DNA of 64,000 nucleotides, taken from positions 1 to 64,000 of the forward strand of contig NZ_PISE01000011.1 of the NCBI RefSeq assembly GCF_002835805.1, written 5' to 3'. Origin of the DNA: Niallia nealsonii. GTDB lineage: Bacteria; Bacillota; Bacilli; Bacillales; Cytobacillaceae. A program made the translations under genes and the position numbers. This document shows positions 52,958-60,438 of this stretch, piece after piece (within the stretch, counting starts at the first letter, position 1; every line of letters begins with the position of its first letter). The notes under the pieces were generated by a model that saw only the letters and a list, made by a program, of their open reading frames with translations, did not search any database and was not told the origin of the DNA.

Positions 52958-53914
52958 GTGCCAAACACATATAACGGAACAAAACTTAAAGTTTTCTCAT
53001 TAAATTCGAATCCTGAATTAGCTCAAGAAATTGTGGAAGCGCTTGGAACAGAGCTTGGAAAATGTACTGTTAAACAATTTAGTGATGGTGAAATTCAAAT
53101 TAATATTGAAGAAAGCGTTCGTGGTTGTGACGTGTTTATTATCCAATCCACATCAGAACCAGTTAATCAAAGCATTATGGAATTGCTGATCATGATTGAC
53201 GCTCTGAAACGTGCTTCCGTAAAAGAAATCAATGTTGTTATTCCATATTACGGATATGCCCGCCAAGACAGAAAAGCTCAGCCTAGGGAGCCAATCACTG
53301 CAAAATTAATAGCTAATTTAATTCAAAAAGCTGGTGCAAATCGTGTGATTTCATTAGACCTTCATGCACCGCAAACACAAGGCTTCTTTAATATTCCAGT
53401 TGACCCATTGCTTGCAATGCCAATTCTTGCTGAATATTTCTGTGCAAAAGAATACGAAAATGACGTAGTTGTAGTAGCACCAGACCATGCAAGTGTAACA
53501 CGTGCTAGAGAACTGGCAGACCGCTTAAAAGCGCCAATTGCCATTATTGATAAACGTGGACCACGTGATATCGGTTCTAGAGAAGTAAATATTGTAGGAA
53601 ATGTTGAAGGCAAAACGGCAATCTTAGTTGATGATATTATTGATACAGCATACCGAATTGCAACAGCAACTAAAGCAGTAGTAGAAAACGGTGCAAAAGA
53701 AGTATATGCTTGCTGTACACATCCCGTATTATCAGAACGTGCTATTGAAGTAATTCAAGATTCTGCATTAAAAGAATTAGTTGTAACAAACAGCATCCCA
53801 CTTACAGAAGAAAAAAGGATCGATAAAATCACTCAGCTTTCTATTGCCCAATTAATGGGTGATGCCATCAGCCGCGTGTATGAACAAAAATCGGTTAGTG
53901 TGTTATTTAAATAA
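52958..53914 (+). CDS. Ribose-phosphate pyrophosphokinase-like protein, altered active site
   Basis: 318 residues, full-length class I PRPP synthetase fold, GTG start after AGGAGG. Conserved: [31 protein letters not shown] and [16 protein letters not shown]. Two catalytic sites differ. The ribose-5-phosphate/PRPP loop, normally [11 protein letters not shown], reads DTAYRI (Tyr232-Arg233 in place of Gly-Thr). The flexible loop DKRRPR is DKRGPR (Gly201 in place of the second Arg, equivalent to the catalytic Arg199 of the B. subtilis enzyme). The ATP-side motifs are intact. It may be a regulatory or inactive paralogue of Prs. It has its own promoter and terminator. Confidence 0.9.
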   Translation: MPNTYNGTKLKVFSLNSNPELAQEIVEALGTELGKCTVKQFSDGEIQINIEESVRGCDVFIIQSTSEPVNQSIMELLIMIDALKRASVKEINVVIPYYGYARQDRKAQPREPITAKLIANLIQKAGANRVISLDLHAPQTQGFFNIPVDPLLAMPILAEYFCAKEYENDVVVVAPDHASVTRARELADRLKAPIAIIDKRGPRDIGSREVNIVGNVEGKTAILVDDIIDTAYRIATATKAVVENGAKEVYACCTHPVLSERAIEVIQDSALKELVVTNSIPLTEEKRIDKITQLSIAQLMGDAISRVYEQKSVSVLFK

Positions 53915-53934
53915 ATTTCCCTCTAATTCCAATT

Positions 53935-53966
53935 GCCCCCTAAAATATATTACAGGGGGCTTTTTA
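53935..53966 (+). terminator. Terminator of the Prs-like gene
   Basis: GCCCCCT and AGGGGGC with a 12-base loop, then TTTTTATT. Confidence 0.92.
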
Positions 53967-54375
53967 TTATATTAAAATATCGTGAACCATATAAGAATAG
54001 GGAGTTAAACTGTTTAGCATATTCATATAAACAACAGAAATACAGGCCCCTATTTCCTTGTTGTTGTCCATCTCCATGCAGATAATTAAGACTTAATTGA
54101 TCTCTGCTACTGTGTTTTTTACTTCTTCTGTCATTACTCCATACTATTTTTAACTGGTTTCCTCTTTGCCAATCTCCATTTTTTATTATATGACAAAAGA
54201 ATCATCGACATAATAATCGATATACAACCGTATATTATTCATCGATTGTTTGCTCAGTTATTTTCACACTCCCTTTCAAAAATCTCTAAATGATTTATAG
54301 GCCACTAAAAAAGTTAAATTAGTAGATAGAACTAGTTTGAAATTGGCTTTTAATCGATGAATGAATCAGTTTTTC

Positions 54376-54417
54376 GAGGCTTACCATTCGCTTTCCGGGG
54401 GGCGAATGGTAAGCCTC
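54376..54417. repeat. Palindromic repeat related to the 11.6-kb element
   Basis: GAGGCTTACCATTCGC and GCGAATGGTAAGCCTC are perfect 16-base arms around a 10-base loop. The core, read on the minus strand, has CGGAAAGCGAA like the element at 11.6 kb (17 of 19 bases over the shared core). It is probably a short member or remnant of that repeat family. Confidence 0.6.
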
Positions 54418-54848
54418 TTCAAACAATAGATGGTTTCCTTTAATTGCCCCTTCCATCACATATAATTATAAAAAATAGTAAGTTTTTCAGCAGCCTCATG
54501 ATTCATGCATGATCTTTTTAGCAGCCTATTTTTATTCATAATTTATACACTTTTTATTCATTTTATCCCCATGCTACTTTCCATAATTTCGAAGAAAACC
54601 ACCTTTTATTTCCCTCTCAAAACTTGAAATAAAATAAAGAATTAATCTCAAAAAGAGATGATTTGAAAAAAAATAATTTTTTTTATCCTAGGCCCAGCAT
54701 AGGATACAGCCACTTCTCCTCTGAATTTTTTTTGCATAAAAAATCATTTAATGTTTAAATGTTTGTTACAAGGGAATATACTCCTTGTCCAACAAGATTG
54801 ATCAACATCATAATGATTCACAATAGGTTTTCTATTTTTTTAAGAAAT

Positions 54849-54876
54849 ATTGTTTAATTGATTTATATTAAACAAT
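54849..54876. promoter_or_regulatory. AT-rich perfect dyad upstream of the broken MFS gene
   Basis: ATTGTTTAAT, eight bases, ATTAAACAAT. A TTGGTT/AACCAA pair follows within 30 bases. Possible operator of the MFS gene. Confidence 0.35.
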
Positions 54877-55106
54877 TGGTTGGTTCACCCAAACCAAAAA
54901 CCATTTTTCTGGCTTGCGTGAACTAACCCGATTGCCCCTTTCTGCTGGCAAATTTCTTGCACTATCTTCCGTTATGTTCAAAAAGTGGTTGTTTCCCCCA
55001 GTTCCCCCACTGTCTAAAACTCACTTTTGCTTATGTTTAACGAGGTAATTGAATCATTATTTTGGATGATTTTTCTTGTTGAATCTATTAAATAAAGGTG
55101 GATTTG

Positions 55107-56317
55107 ATGAATTTAGCAAACAAACAAGAAATAACAATGGATGAATCACCCATTACCAAGTTCCATGTGAAAATTGCAGCATTAACATTTGGTGCTCATT
55201 TTACAGATGGTTATGTCATTGGAATTATCAGCTTTGCATTATTATCTTTAGCAGCACAATGGAATTTAAGTGCTTTTGATTTAGGTTTGCTCGGCAGTTC
55301 CGTATTAATTGGTTTATTTTTTGGAAGTTTTTTATTAGGTTGTGCCTCTGACTATATAGGCCGCCAGAAAATCTTTTTGTTTAGTTTTATTTTGATTACT
55401 TTAGCTTCTTTTTTGCAATTTTTTGCTCCAAATGTTTGGACACTTTTCTTTTTTCGTTTTGCCATTGGCTTTGGATTGGGGGGAGATTATACGGTTGGAC
55501 AAGCAATGTTAGCAGAATTTTCTCCAAAACGACATAGAGGAACATTGCTCGGAACCTTTAATGTTTTCTTTACCATCGGTTATGTTACATCTAGCATTAT
55601 TGGCATGATGTTATTAGATGCAGATGTTTCATGGCGCTGGATGCTTGCATCTTCTGGGATTCCTGCCTTGCTGGTTCTTATCTTGCGGATCGGAACACCA
55701 GAATCTCCAAAATATCTTGTCAGTAAAGGGCAAGTTGAAAAAGCACAAGCAATTGTAAACAAACATCTTGGCGAAGAAGTAGTATTGACAACAGAAAAGG
55801 AAACAAAACAATTAAGTCTTGGCCACTTATTCAGCAAAAAATATCTTAAGTTGACCTTGTTTAATGGAATATTCTATGCCTGTATTGTACTTCCTTACTT
55901 TTCTGTATTTACATTTTTGCCGACAATTCTTGATTATTTTGATATGAAGGAAGGTAACTCTGCTGACATTCTGCTAAATATTTTCCTATTAATTGGTGCA
56001 TTTGTCGGCATGTATTTAACCGTTAAACTTTCGAGAAGAGGCTTCTTAATCAGTTCTTTTATTATTTGTTTTGTATCCCTTGCCTTACTTGGCATTATTC
56101 CGCAGAAAGTTTTCCAACGGAATTACGTGCATCTGGTGTAGGAGTTGCTACTGCATGCAGTCGAATAGGATCAGCACTTGGTACTTTCCTGCTGCCTACA
56201 TTGATTTCTAAATTGGGATTATCTCCTACTATGCTGATACTTGCTGCTGTTTTATTAATAGGAACCGTAGTATCTATTGCATGGGCCCCTGAGACAAAAG
56301 GAAAAGAACTTGCTTGA
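55107..56317 (+). pseudogene. MFS sugar/organic-acid transporter, internally deleted and frameshifted
   Basis: The frame from the ATG at 55107 (AAAGGTGG upstream) gives a SP-type MFS protein: FGAHFTDGYVIGIISFALLSLA, LGCASDYIGRQKIFLF and GFGLGGDYTVGQAMLAEFSP. It ends out of frame at LALLGIIPQKVFQR (stop 56141). The next frame has the typical continuation YSAESFPTELRASGVGVATA to PETKGKELA (stop 56317). Between them a few tens of codons, about one or two TM segments, are missing. A deletion of a length not divisible by three at about 56095 explains it. Confidence 0.85.
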
Positions 56318-56665
56318 AGTGGGGGATTCCTACGAACACCAGTGTATCCACCAGTTATGGAGTAGGCTCTACCCGTAGTCCCTACGTTGAAAACTTTTAG
56401 CATCTGGTACGCTGATATCCTACTTTAGCTTGGTTTTCGCAGTTTCGGTATGCGTGGGCGAGTCGAACGTGGAAGATTTTTCCTAGCAGATGCTTTTCCT
56501 GCTAGAACCCATATATCCGTTTTCAAAGAACAACTTACAGAAGTATTACAGTACACTTGTTCGCATCGTTCAACCATTTAGGCCTAAGCCTACAGACATT
56601 CATCTCCCGCTTACTCATCGGGCTACGCCATTCGCATTCCTTGAAGTGGGAGTCTTCTGTCGGGA
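56313..56665. mobile_element. 340-bp structured orphan element, IS200/IS605-type guide-RNA scaffold candidate
   Basis: GC-richer than its surroundings, no reading frame. It is bounded by the direct repeat CTTGAAGTGGG (56313-56323 and 56640-56650), the first copy followed by GGATTCC. Inside are a perfect CTAGCAG/CTGCTAG hairpin (56483-56505), CGTAG/CTACG (56374-56386), and a GTAGG/CCTAC pair. The end sequences resemble the ends of TnpB/IscB-bearing IS200/IS605 elements, but no tnpB or iscB remains. It begins inside the last codons of the broken MFS gene. Confidence 0.5.
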
Positions 56666-56792
56666 AATGATAAATAAATTAGTTGTTATATGGAAGAATG
56701 GGAGAAATTCGCTTAGATAGCATGATTTCTCCCATTCTATTTGTTTTTTGGAAATTGTTATCAAATTTATTGGCTGTCCTCTTTCCCCATGT
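56666..56792. other. Spacer before the transketolase terminator
   Basis: AT-rich, nothing recognised. Confidence 0.3.
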
Positions 56793-56826
56793 AAAAAACG
56801 AGCACTCTTTCATAGCGGCACTCGTA
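56793..56826 (-). terminator. Terminator of the split-transketolase operon
   Basis: On the minus strand ACGAGTGC pairs with GTGCTCGT (two G-T pairs), followed by TTTTTT, right after the stop at 56834. Confidence 0.8.
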
Positions 56827-56833
56827 TGATATG

Positions 56834-57790
56834 TCACATCAATTCCAACACGGCTTTTTCTATATCTTTTGCTGTCAGCTTATAATGCTCTTTCAAATAA
56901 TCCACTTTGCCGACTTGCCCAAACTGTTCTTTTACTCCTATTCTTCTCATTTTAGTTGGGCAGTGTTCACTAAGAACTTCGGCAACAGCGCTTCCTAGTC
57001 CCCCAATTACATTATGATTTTCTGCCGTAACAATCCTCTGCGTACTTTCGGCATATTTTACAAGCAAATCTTTATCAATTGGCTTAATCGTGAACATATC
57101 AATGACAGTTGCTTCAATGCCCTGTTTTTGGAGAAGCTCTGCTGCTTGTAAAGATTCTGCAACCATAATGCCACTTGCAACTAAGGTTACATCTTTTCCT
57201 TCACGGAGCACTTTCCCTTTGCCTGTTTCAAATATTTCCTTTTCATCATATAATTTGACTGCCTTTTTTCGAATCGTACGAATATAATGAATGCCATGCT
57301 CTTTTGCCACTTTTCTCAGCAAAAATCCAAGTTGATTGGCATCACTTGCTTCATACACATAGGCATTGGGAATAAGGCGTACTAATCCTAAATCTTCAAA
57401 AGCCATATGAGTCCCGCCATTATGTTCAGCTGTTACACCTGAATCTGATCCTAATATCTTCATATTTAATTGTGCATAAGCTCCTGAAACAAAAAGCTGG
57501 TCAAACGCACGGCGGGTCGCAAACTGAGCAAATGTATGGATATAAGGAATTTTGCCAGTCAACGCTAACCCTGAGGCCATTCCAATCATATTTGCTTCCA
57601 TTATGCCACAGTTAATTATTTGCTTAGGAATTTTTGTCATTAAATGACTTGTTGCAATCGCACTCATTAAATCTGCTTCTAAACAGATAATGTCCTTATT
57701 TTGTTGGGCTAGCTCTAGAATTGTATTTGCATACATTTGCCGCATTTCTATCTTGTCTAATTCATACGCTGGAGAAATAATGGGATTCAT
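56834..57790 (-). CDS. Transketolase, C-terminal subunit
   Basis: 318 residues: pyrimidine-binding and C-terminal domains of transketolase. Features are the conserved Glu in GIMEANMIGMASG, TFAQFATRRAFDQLFVSGAY, GVTAEHNGGTHMAFEDLGLVR, and TIKPIDKDLL in the C domain. It complements the N-terminal subunit encoded immediately upstream, overlapping by four bases (ATGA). The pair forms one enzyme, moving two-carbon units between ketose and aldose phosphates with ThDP. Confidence 0.92.
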   Translation of the reverse strand: MNPIISPAYELDKIEMRQMYANTILELAQQNKDIICLEADLMSAIATSHLMTKIPKQIINCGIMEANMIGMASGLALTGKIPYIHTFAQFATRRAFDQLFVSGAYAQLNMKILGSDSGVTAEHNGGTHMAFEDLGLVRLIPNAYVYEASDANQLGFLLRKVAKEHGIHYIRTIRKKAVKLYDEKEIFETGKGKVLREGKDVTLVASGIMVAESLQAAELLQKQGIEATVIDMFTIKPIDKDLLVKYAESTQRIVTAENHNVIGGLGSAVAEVLSEHCPTKMRRIGVKEQFGQVGKVDYLKEHYKLTAKDIEKAVLELM

Positions 57791-58638
57791 TCAATCACAG
57801 CCTTTCCACATGTTTTCTCCAATTCATAAATCGCTTCTAAAATAGCTTCTTCATCCTCTTTCGTCGGGCGAATATGGTGATTGTCTGCTTTTTTTTCCAA
57901 ATACGTTACTCCCTGTCCTTTAACGGTATCCAAAATTATCGCAACAGGTTTTTCCCCTTGCGCTTTCCCCTTTTCTATTGCCTCATAGATTTCAGAAATA
58001 GAACTTCCATCCACGCTTAACGTATAAAAGCCAAACGCCGTAAATTTCGCTATAAAATCTAGTGGATCAATAATTTCTTTTGTTGGACCATCCAGCTGTT
58101 TTTTATTATCATCAACCAGCACAAACAGATGGTGGAGGCGGTGATGTGCAGCAAATTGAAAAGCTTCCCAAGCCTGGCCCTCATTTAATTCTCCATCTCC
58201 AACTATACAATACGTATTATTTTGCCTATCAGACAGTTTATGGGACAACGCCACCCCAACTGCTGCTGAAATTCCTTGCCCTAAGGAACCGGTTGTCATA
58301 TCGACACCTGGTGTTAAGTTGCGATCAGGATGGGAAGGCAGTTTTGTCCCATTTTGATTTAATGTATATAAGACTGCTTCAGGAAAAAACCCTTTTAATG
58401 CAAGTGTTGCATAAAGACTAGGTCCCCCATGCCCTTTTGATAAAATAAAATAATCACGCTCTTCCCATTTTGGATTCTTTGAGTCTATTTTCATTACCCC
58501 TCCATATAAAACAGCTAAAGCTTCAACAATCGACAAACTCCCCCCATAATGACCGAACCCAAGATGGTGGAGTTCCTTTAAAGTCAATAAACGAATTTGA
58601 TCTCGCAACGTTTCCATTTTCTTCAAAATATTCCTCAT
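57787..58638 (-). CDS. Transketolase, N-terminal subunit
   Basis: 283 residues, the ThDP pyrophosphate domain. Conserved SKGHGGPSLYATLA, TGSLGQGISAAVGVALSH and GDGELNEGQAWEAFQFAAHH with the metal-binding GDG. AAGGAGG precedes the ATG. It lies 82 bases after the PTS EIIC gene, with an intrinsic terminator in the gap, so it is expressed partly by read-through or from an unseen promoter. The split form is usual in several bacterial and archaeal lineages and in PTS-linked clusters. Confidence 0.92.
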   Translation of the reverse strand: MRNILKKMETLRDQIRLLTLKELHHLGFGHYGGSLSIVEALAVLYGGVMKIDSKNPKWEERDYFILSKGHGGPSLYATLALKGFFPEAVLYTLNQNGTKLPSHPDRNLTPGVDMTTGSLGQGISAAVGVALSHKLSDRQNNTYCIVGDGELNEGQAWEAFQFAAHHRLHHLFVLVDDNKKQLDGPTKEIIDPLDFIAKFTAFGFYTLSVDGSSISEIYEAIEKGKAQGEKPVAIILDTVKGQGVTYLEKKADNHHIRPTKEDEEAILEAIYELEKTCGKAVIE

Positions 58639-58653
58639 AACTCCCTCCTTATT

Positions 58654-58692
58654 AAAAAAAGCACCAAGTATGCTTACTCGATTACTTGGCGC
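58654..58692 (-). terminator. Terminator inside the operon, between EIIC and transketolase genes
   Basis: On the minus strand GCGCCAAGTA and TACTTGGTGC with a 12-base loop, followed by TTTTTTT, and then AAGGAGG of the next gene. A full-strength hairpin in this position implies attenuation or a transcription break. Confidence 0.8.
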
Positions 58693-58720
58693 CTATCTAA
58701 CAATCTAATAAAAATCGATC

Positions 58721-60079
58721 TTATGCTTTCACAGATTTATTTTTTTTGAAAATATTATAAAGAATAGCAAGGAGCACCAAACCAATGACCGTGATAGTAA
58801 CACCACTCGCTCCAAATGATTTTGCCAAATTTCCAAGAATAATGCCTGATGCAGCAAAATCTGTATCAGAGAAGGTCGTGCTTGCAAAGCCTAAATCTCC
58901 GAGAACTGGTAGTAAAAACACTGGAAGGAATGTAATAAACAGACCATTTACAAATGCGCCAATCGTTGCACCGCGAATGCCGCCAGTTGCATTGCCGAAT
59001 ACTCCTGCTGTTGCACCTGTAAAGAAATGTGGAACAACGCCAGGCAGGATAATAATAGACCCTGCAAAGCCTAAAAAAATCATGCCAACAATTCCGCCAA
59101 GGAAACTGCAGAAGAATCCTATTAATACAGCATTTGGTGCATATGGAAAAACAATTGGACAATCAAGAGCCGGTTTAGAGTTTGGAACAAGTTTTGTAGA
59201 GATTCCTTTAAATGCAGGCACAATTTCTGCCAATACAAGACGTACACCAGATAAAATTACAAATACACCTGCTGCAAAAGTAATGGCTTGAATAAGGGAG
59301 AATACTAAATAATGAGTGCCTCCACTTAAGTTCTTTTCAATATAAGAAGGTCCAGCAAATAGTGCGATAATAACATATAAAATCGTCATCGTTAAAGCAA
59401 TCGTAATAGAGCTGTCCCGCAAAAATCCTAAACCTTTCGGAAAATTGATTTTTTCTGTAGAACGTGATCCTTTCCCTACGGCTTTACCTACAAGACCGCT
59501 AAGAACGTAACCAAGAGAAGAGAAATGGCCAAATCCAACATGATCTGTACCGGTGATTTTCCTCATAAATGGCTGACAAATTGCTGGGAAAAAGGCCATG
59601 ATTAAGCCTAAAGCAAGAGATCCCACCACTACTAATGGCACACCTTTTAATCCTGAAACCACTAATATAACAGCAAGCATACATGCCATATAAAGAGTAT
59701 GGTGTCCTGTTAAAAAAATATATTTTAAGCGAGTAAACCGAGCAATCAAGATATTGGCAAGCATTCCAAAAAACATAATAAATGCAGTAATCGATCCATA
59801 CTTCGTTAATGCCATCGCAACAATTGCTTCATTGTTCGGAACTACTCCTGTTACATGAAACGCTTCTTGAAACATTTTTCCAAATGGATCCAACGAGCCG
59901 ACAATCACATTAGCGCCTGCAGCGATAACAATAAAACCTAAAAATGTTTTGGTTGTGCCTTTAATAATATCGCTCGCAGATTTTTTTTGAATCAATAAGC
60001 CGATCAGTGCAATAATGGAAATTAATACTGCTGGCTGACTTAAAATATCCATGATTAATTTAAGCAATCTCTCTCCCAT
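58721..60079 (-). CDS. PTS EIIC, ascorbate (UlaA/SgaT) type
   Basis: 452 residues, about eleven TM segments. The sequence MDILSQPAVLISIIALIGLL at the start, LTGHHTLYMACMLAVIL, GFGHFSSLGYVLSGLVG and the GVVPHFFTGATAGVFGNATGG block are typical of the SgaT/UlaA EIIC family, which carries L-ascorbate or related pentitols and pentoses. It follows the EIIB gene by 47 bases. Lack of UlaD/E/F genes nearby makes the sugar uncertain. Confidence 0.92.
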   Translation of the reverse strand: MGERLLKLIMDILSQPAVLISIIALIGLLIQKKSASDIIKGTTKTFLGFIVIAAGANVIVGSLDPFGKMFQEAFHVTGVVPNNEAIVAMALTKYGSITAFIMFFGMLANILIARFTRLKYIFLTGHHTLYMACMLAVILVVSGLKGVPLVVVGSLALGLIMAFFPAICQPFMRKITGTDHVGFGHFSSLGYVLSGLVGKAVGKGSRSTEKINFPKGLGFLRDSSITIALTMTILYVIIALFAGPSYIEKNLSGGTHYLVFSLIQAITFAAGVFVILSGVRLVLAEIVPAFKGISTKLVPNSKPALDCPIVFPYAPNAVLIGFFCSFLGGIVGMIFLGFAGSIIILPGVVPHFFTGATAGVFGNATGGIRGATIGAFVNGLFITFLPVFLLPVLGDLGFASTTFSDTDFAASGIILGNLAKSFGASGVTITVIGLVLLAILYNIFKKNKSVKA

Positions 60080-60126
60080 TGTCAGTACCTCCCTATTTGT
60101 ATCAAACAGTTAGCTTAAAGATTGCA

Positions 60127-60408
60127 TTACAATAGCCCCTTTTGCTCTAGCACTTCTTTTAATTTCGTGCGAATTCCATTCATATCAATAATGCTGTCAA
60201 TTACAATTACTTCTCCTAAATGTCCCATTCCCTCTGCAATATCAATGGCTGCGATAAAAAGATCTGCAGCATCTGGTGTGGCTGAACTAAGATCTGAATG
60301 CTCCACTTCTATGCCTGTTACTCCTAGCTCTTTTAAGACTTCTTGCACGTTTAATTCCAACATAAAGCTCGATCCCAATCCTGATCCACATACCGCTAGA
60401 ATTTTCAT
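60127..60408 (-). CDS. PTS EIIB, ascorbate (UlaB/SgaB) type
   Basis: 93 residues, single EIIB domain. The phosphorylated Cys7 lies in ILAVCGSGLGSSFML, the SgaB/UlaB loop. It passes phosphate to the sugar carried by the EIIC encoded next. GAAGGAG precedes the ATG, and it follows the regulator gene by 30 bases. The phosphate donor must be an EIIA: none is separate here, but the regulator has one. Confidence 0.92.
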   Translation of the reverse strand: MKILAVCGSGLGSSFMLELNVQEVLKELGVTGIEVEHSDLSSATPDAADLFIAAIDIAEGMGHLGEVIVIDSIIDMNGIRTKLKEVLEQKGLL

Positions 60409-60438
60409 ACTTATCTCCTTCCAACCTTCTTTCAGGCA

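Larger units (their letters stand above)
53967..55106. other. 1.1-kb gene-poor stretch
   Basis: No intact gene. On the minus strand about 35 codons (starting MEMDNNKEIGACISVVYMNM, near 54073, ending near 53970) look like a decayed coding end that I cannot identify. The palindromic repeat at 54376 and an AT-rich dyad at 54849 lie here. The right end holds the promoter and RBS of the broken MFS gene. Confidence 0.4.

Noticed and set aside
55580-55837. Minus-strand frames inside the broken MFS gene
   Set aside because: Shadows; no RBS, and the plus frame is clearly MFS.
56490-56720. 76-codon plus-strand frame in the orphan element
   Set aside because: No RBS and no recognisable product; the sequence is explained better by RNA structure and repeats.
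58785-59291. 168-codon plus-strand frame in the EIIC gene
   Set aside because: Antisense shadow of UlaA-type EIIC without RBS.
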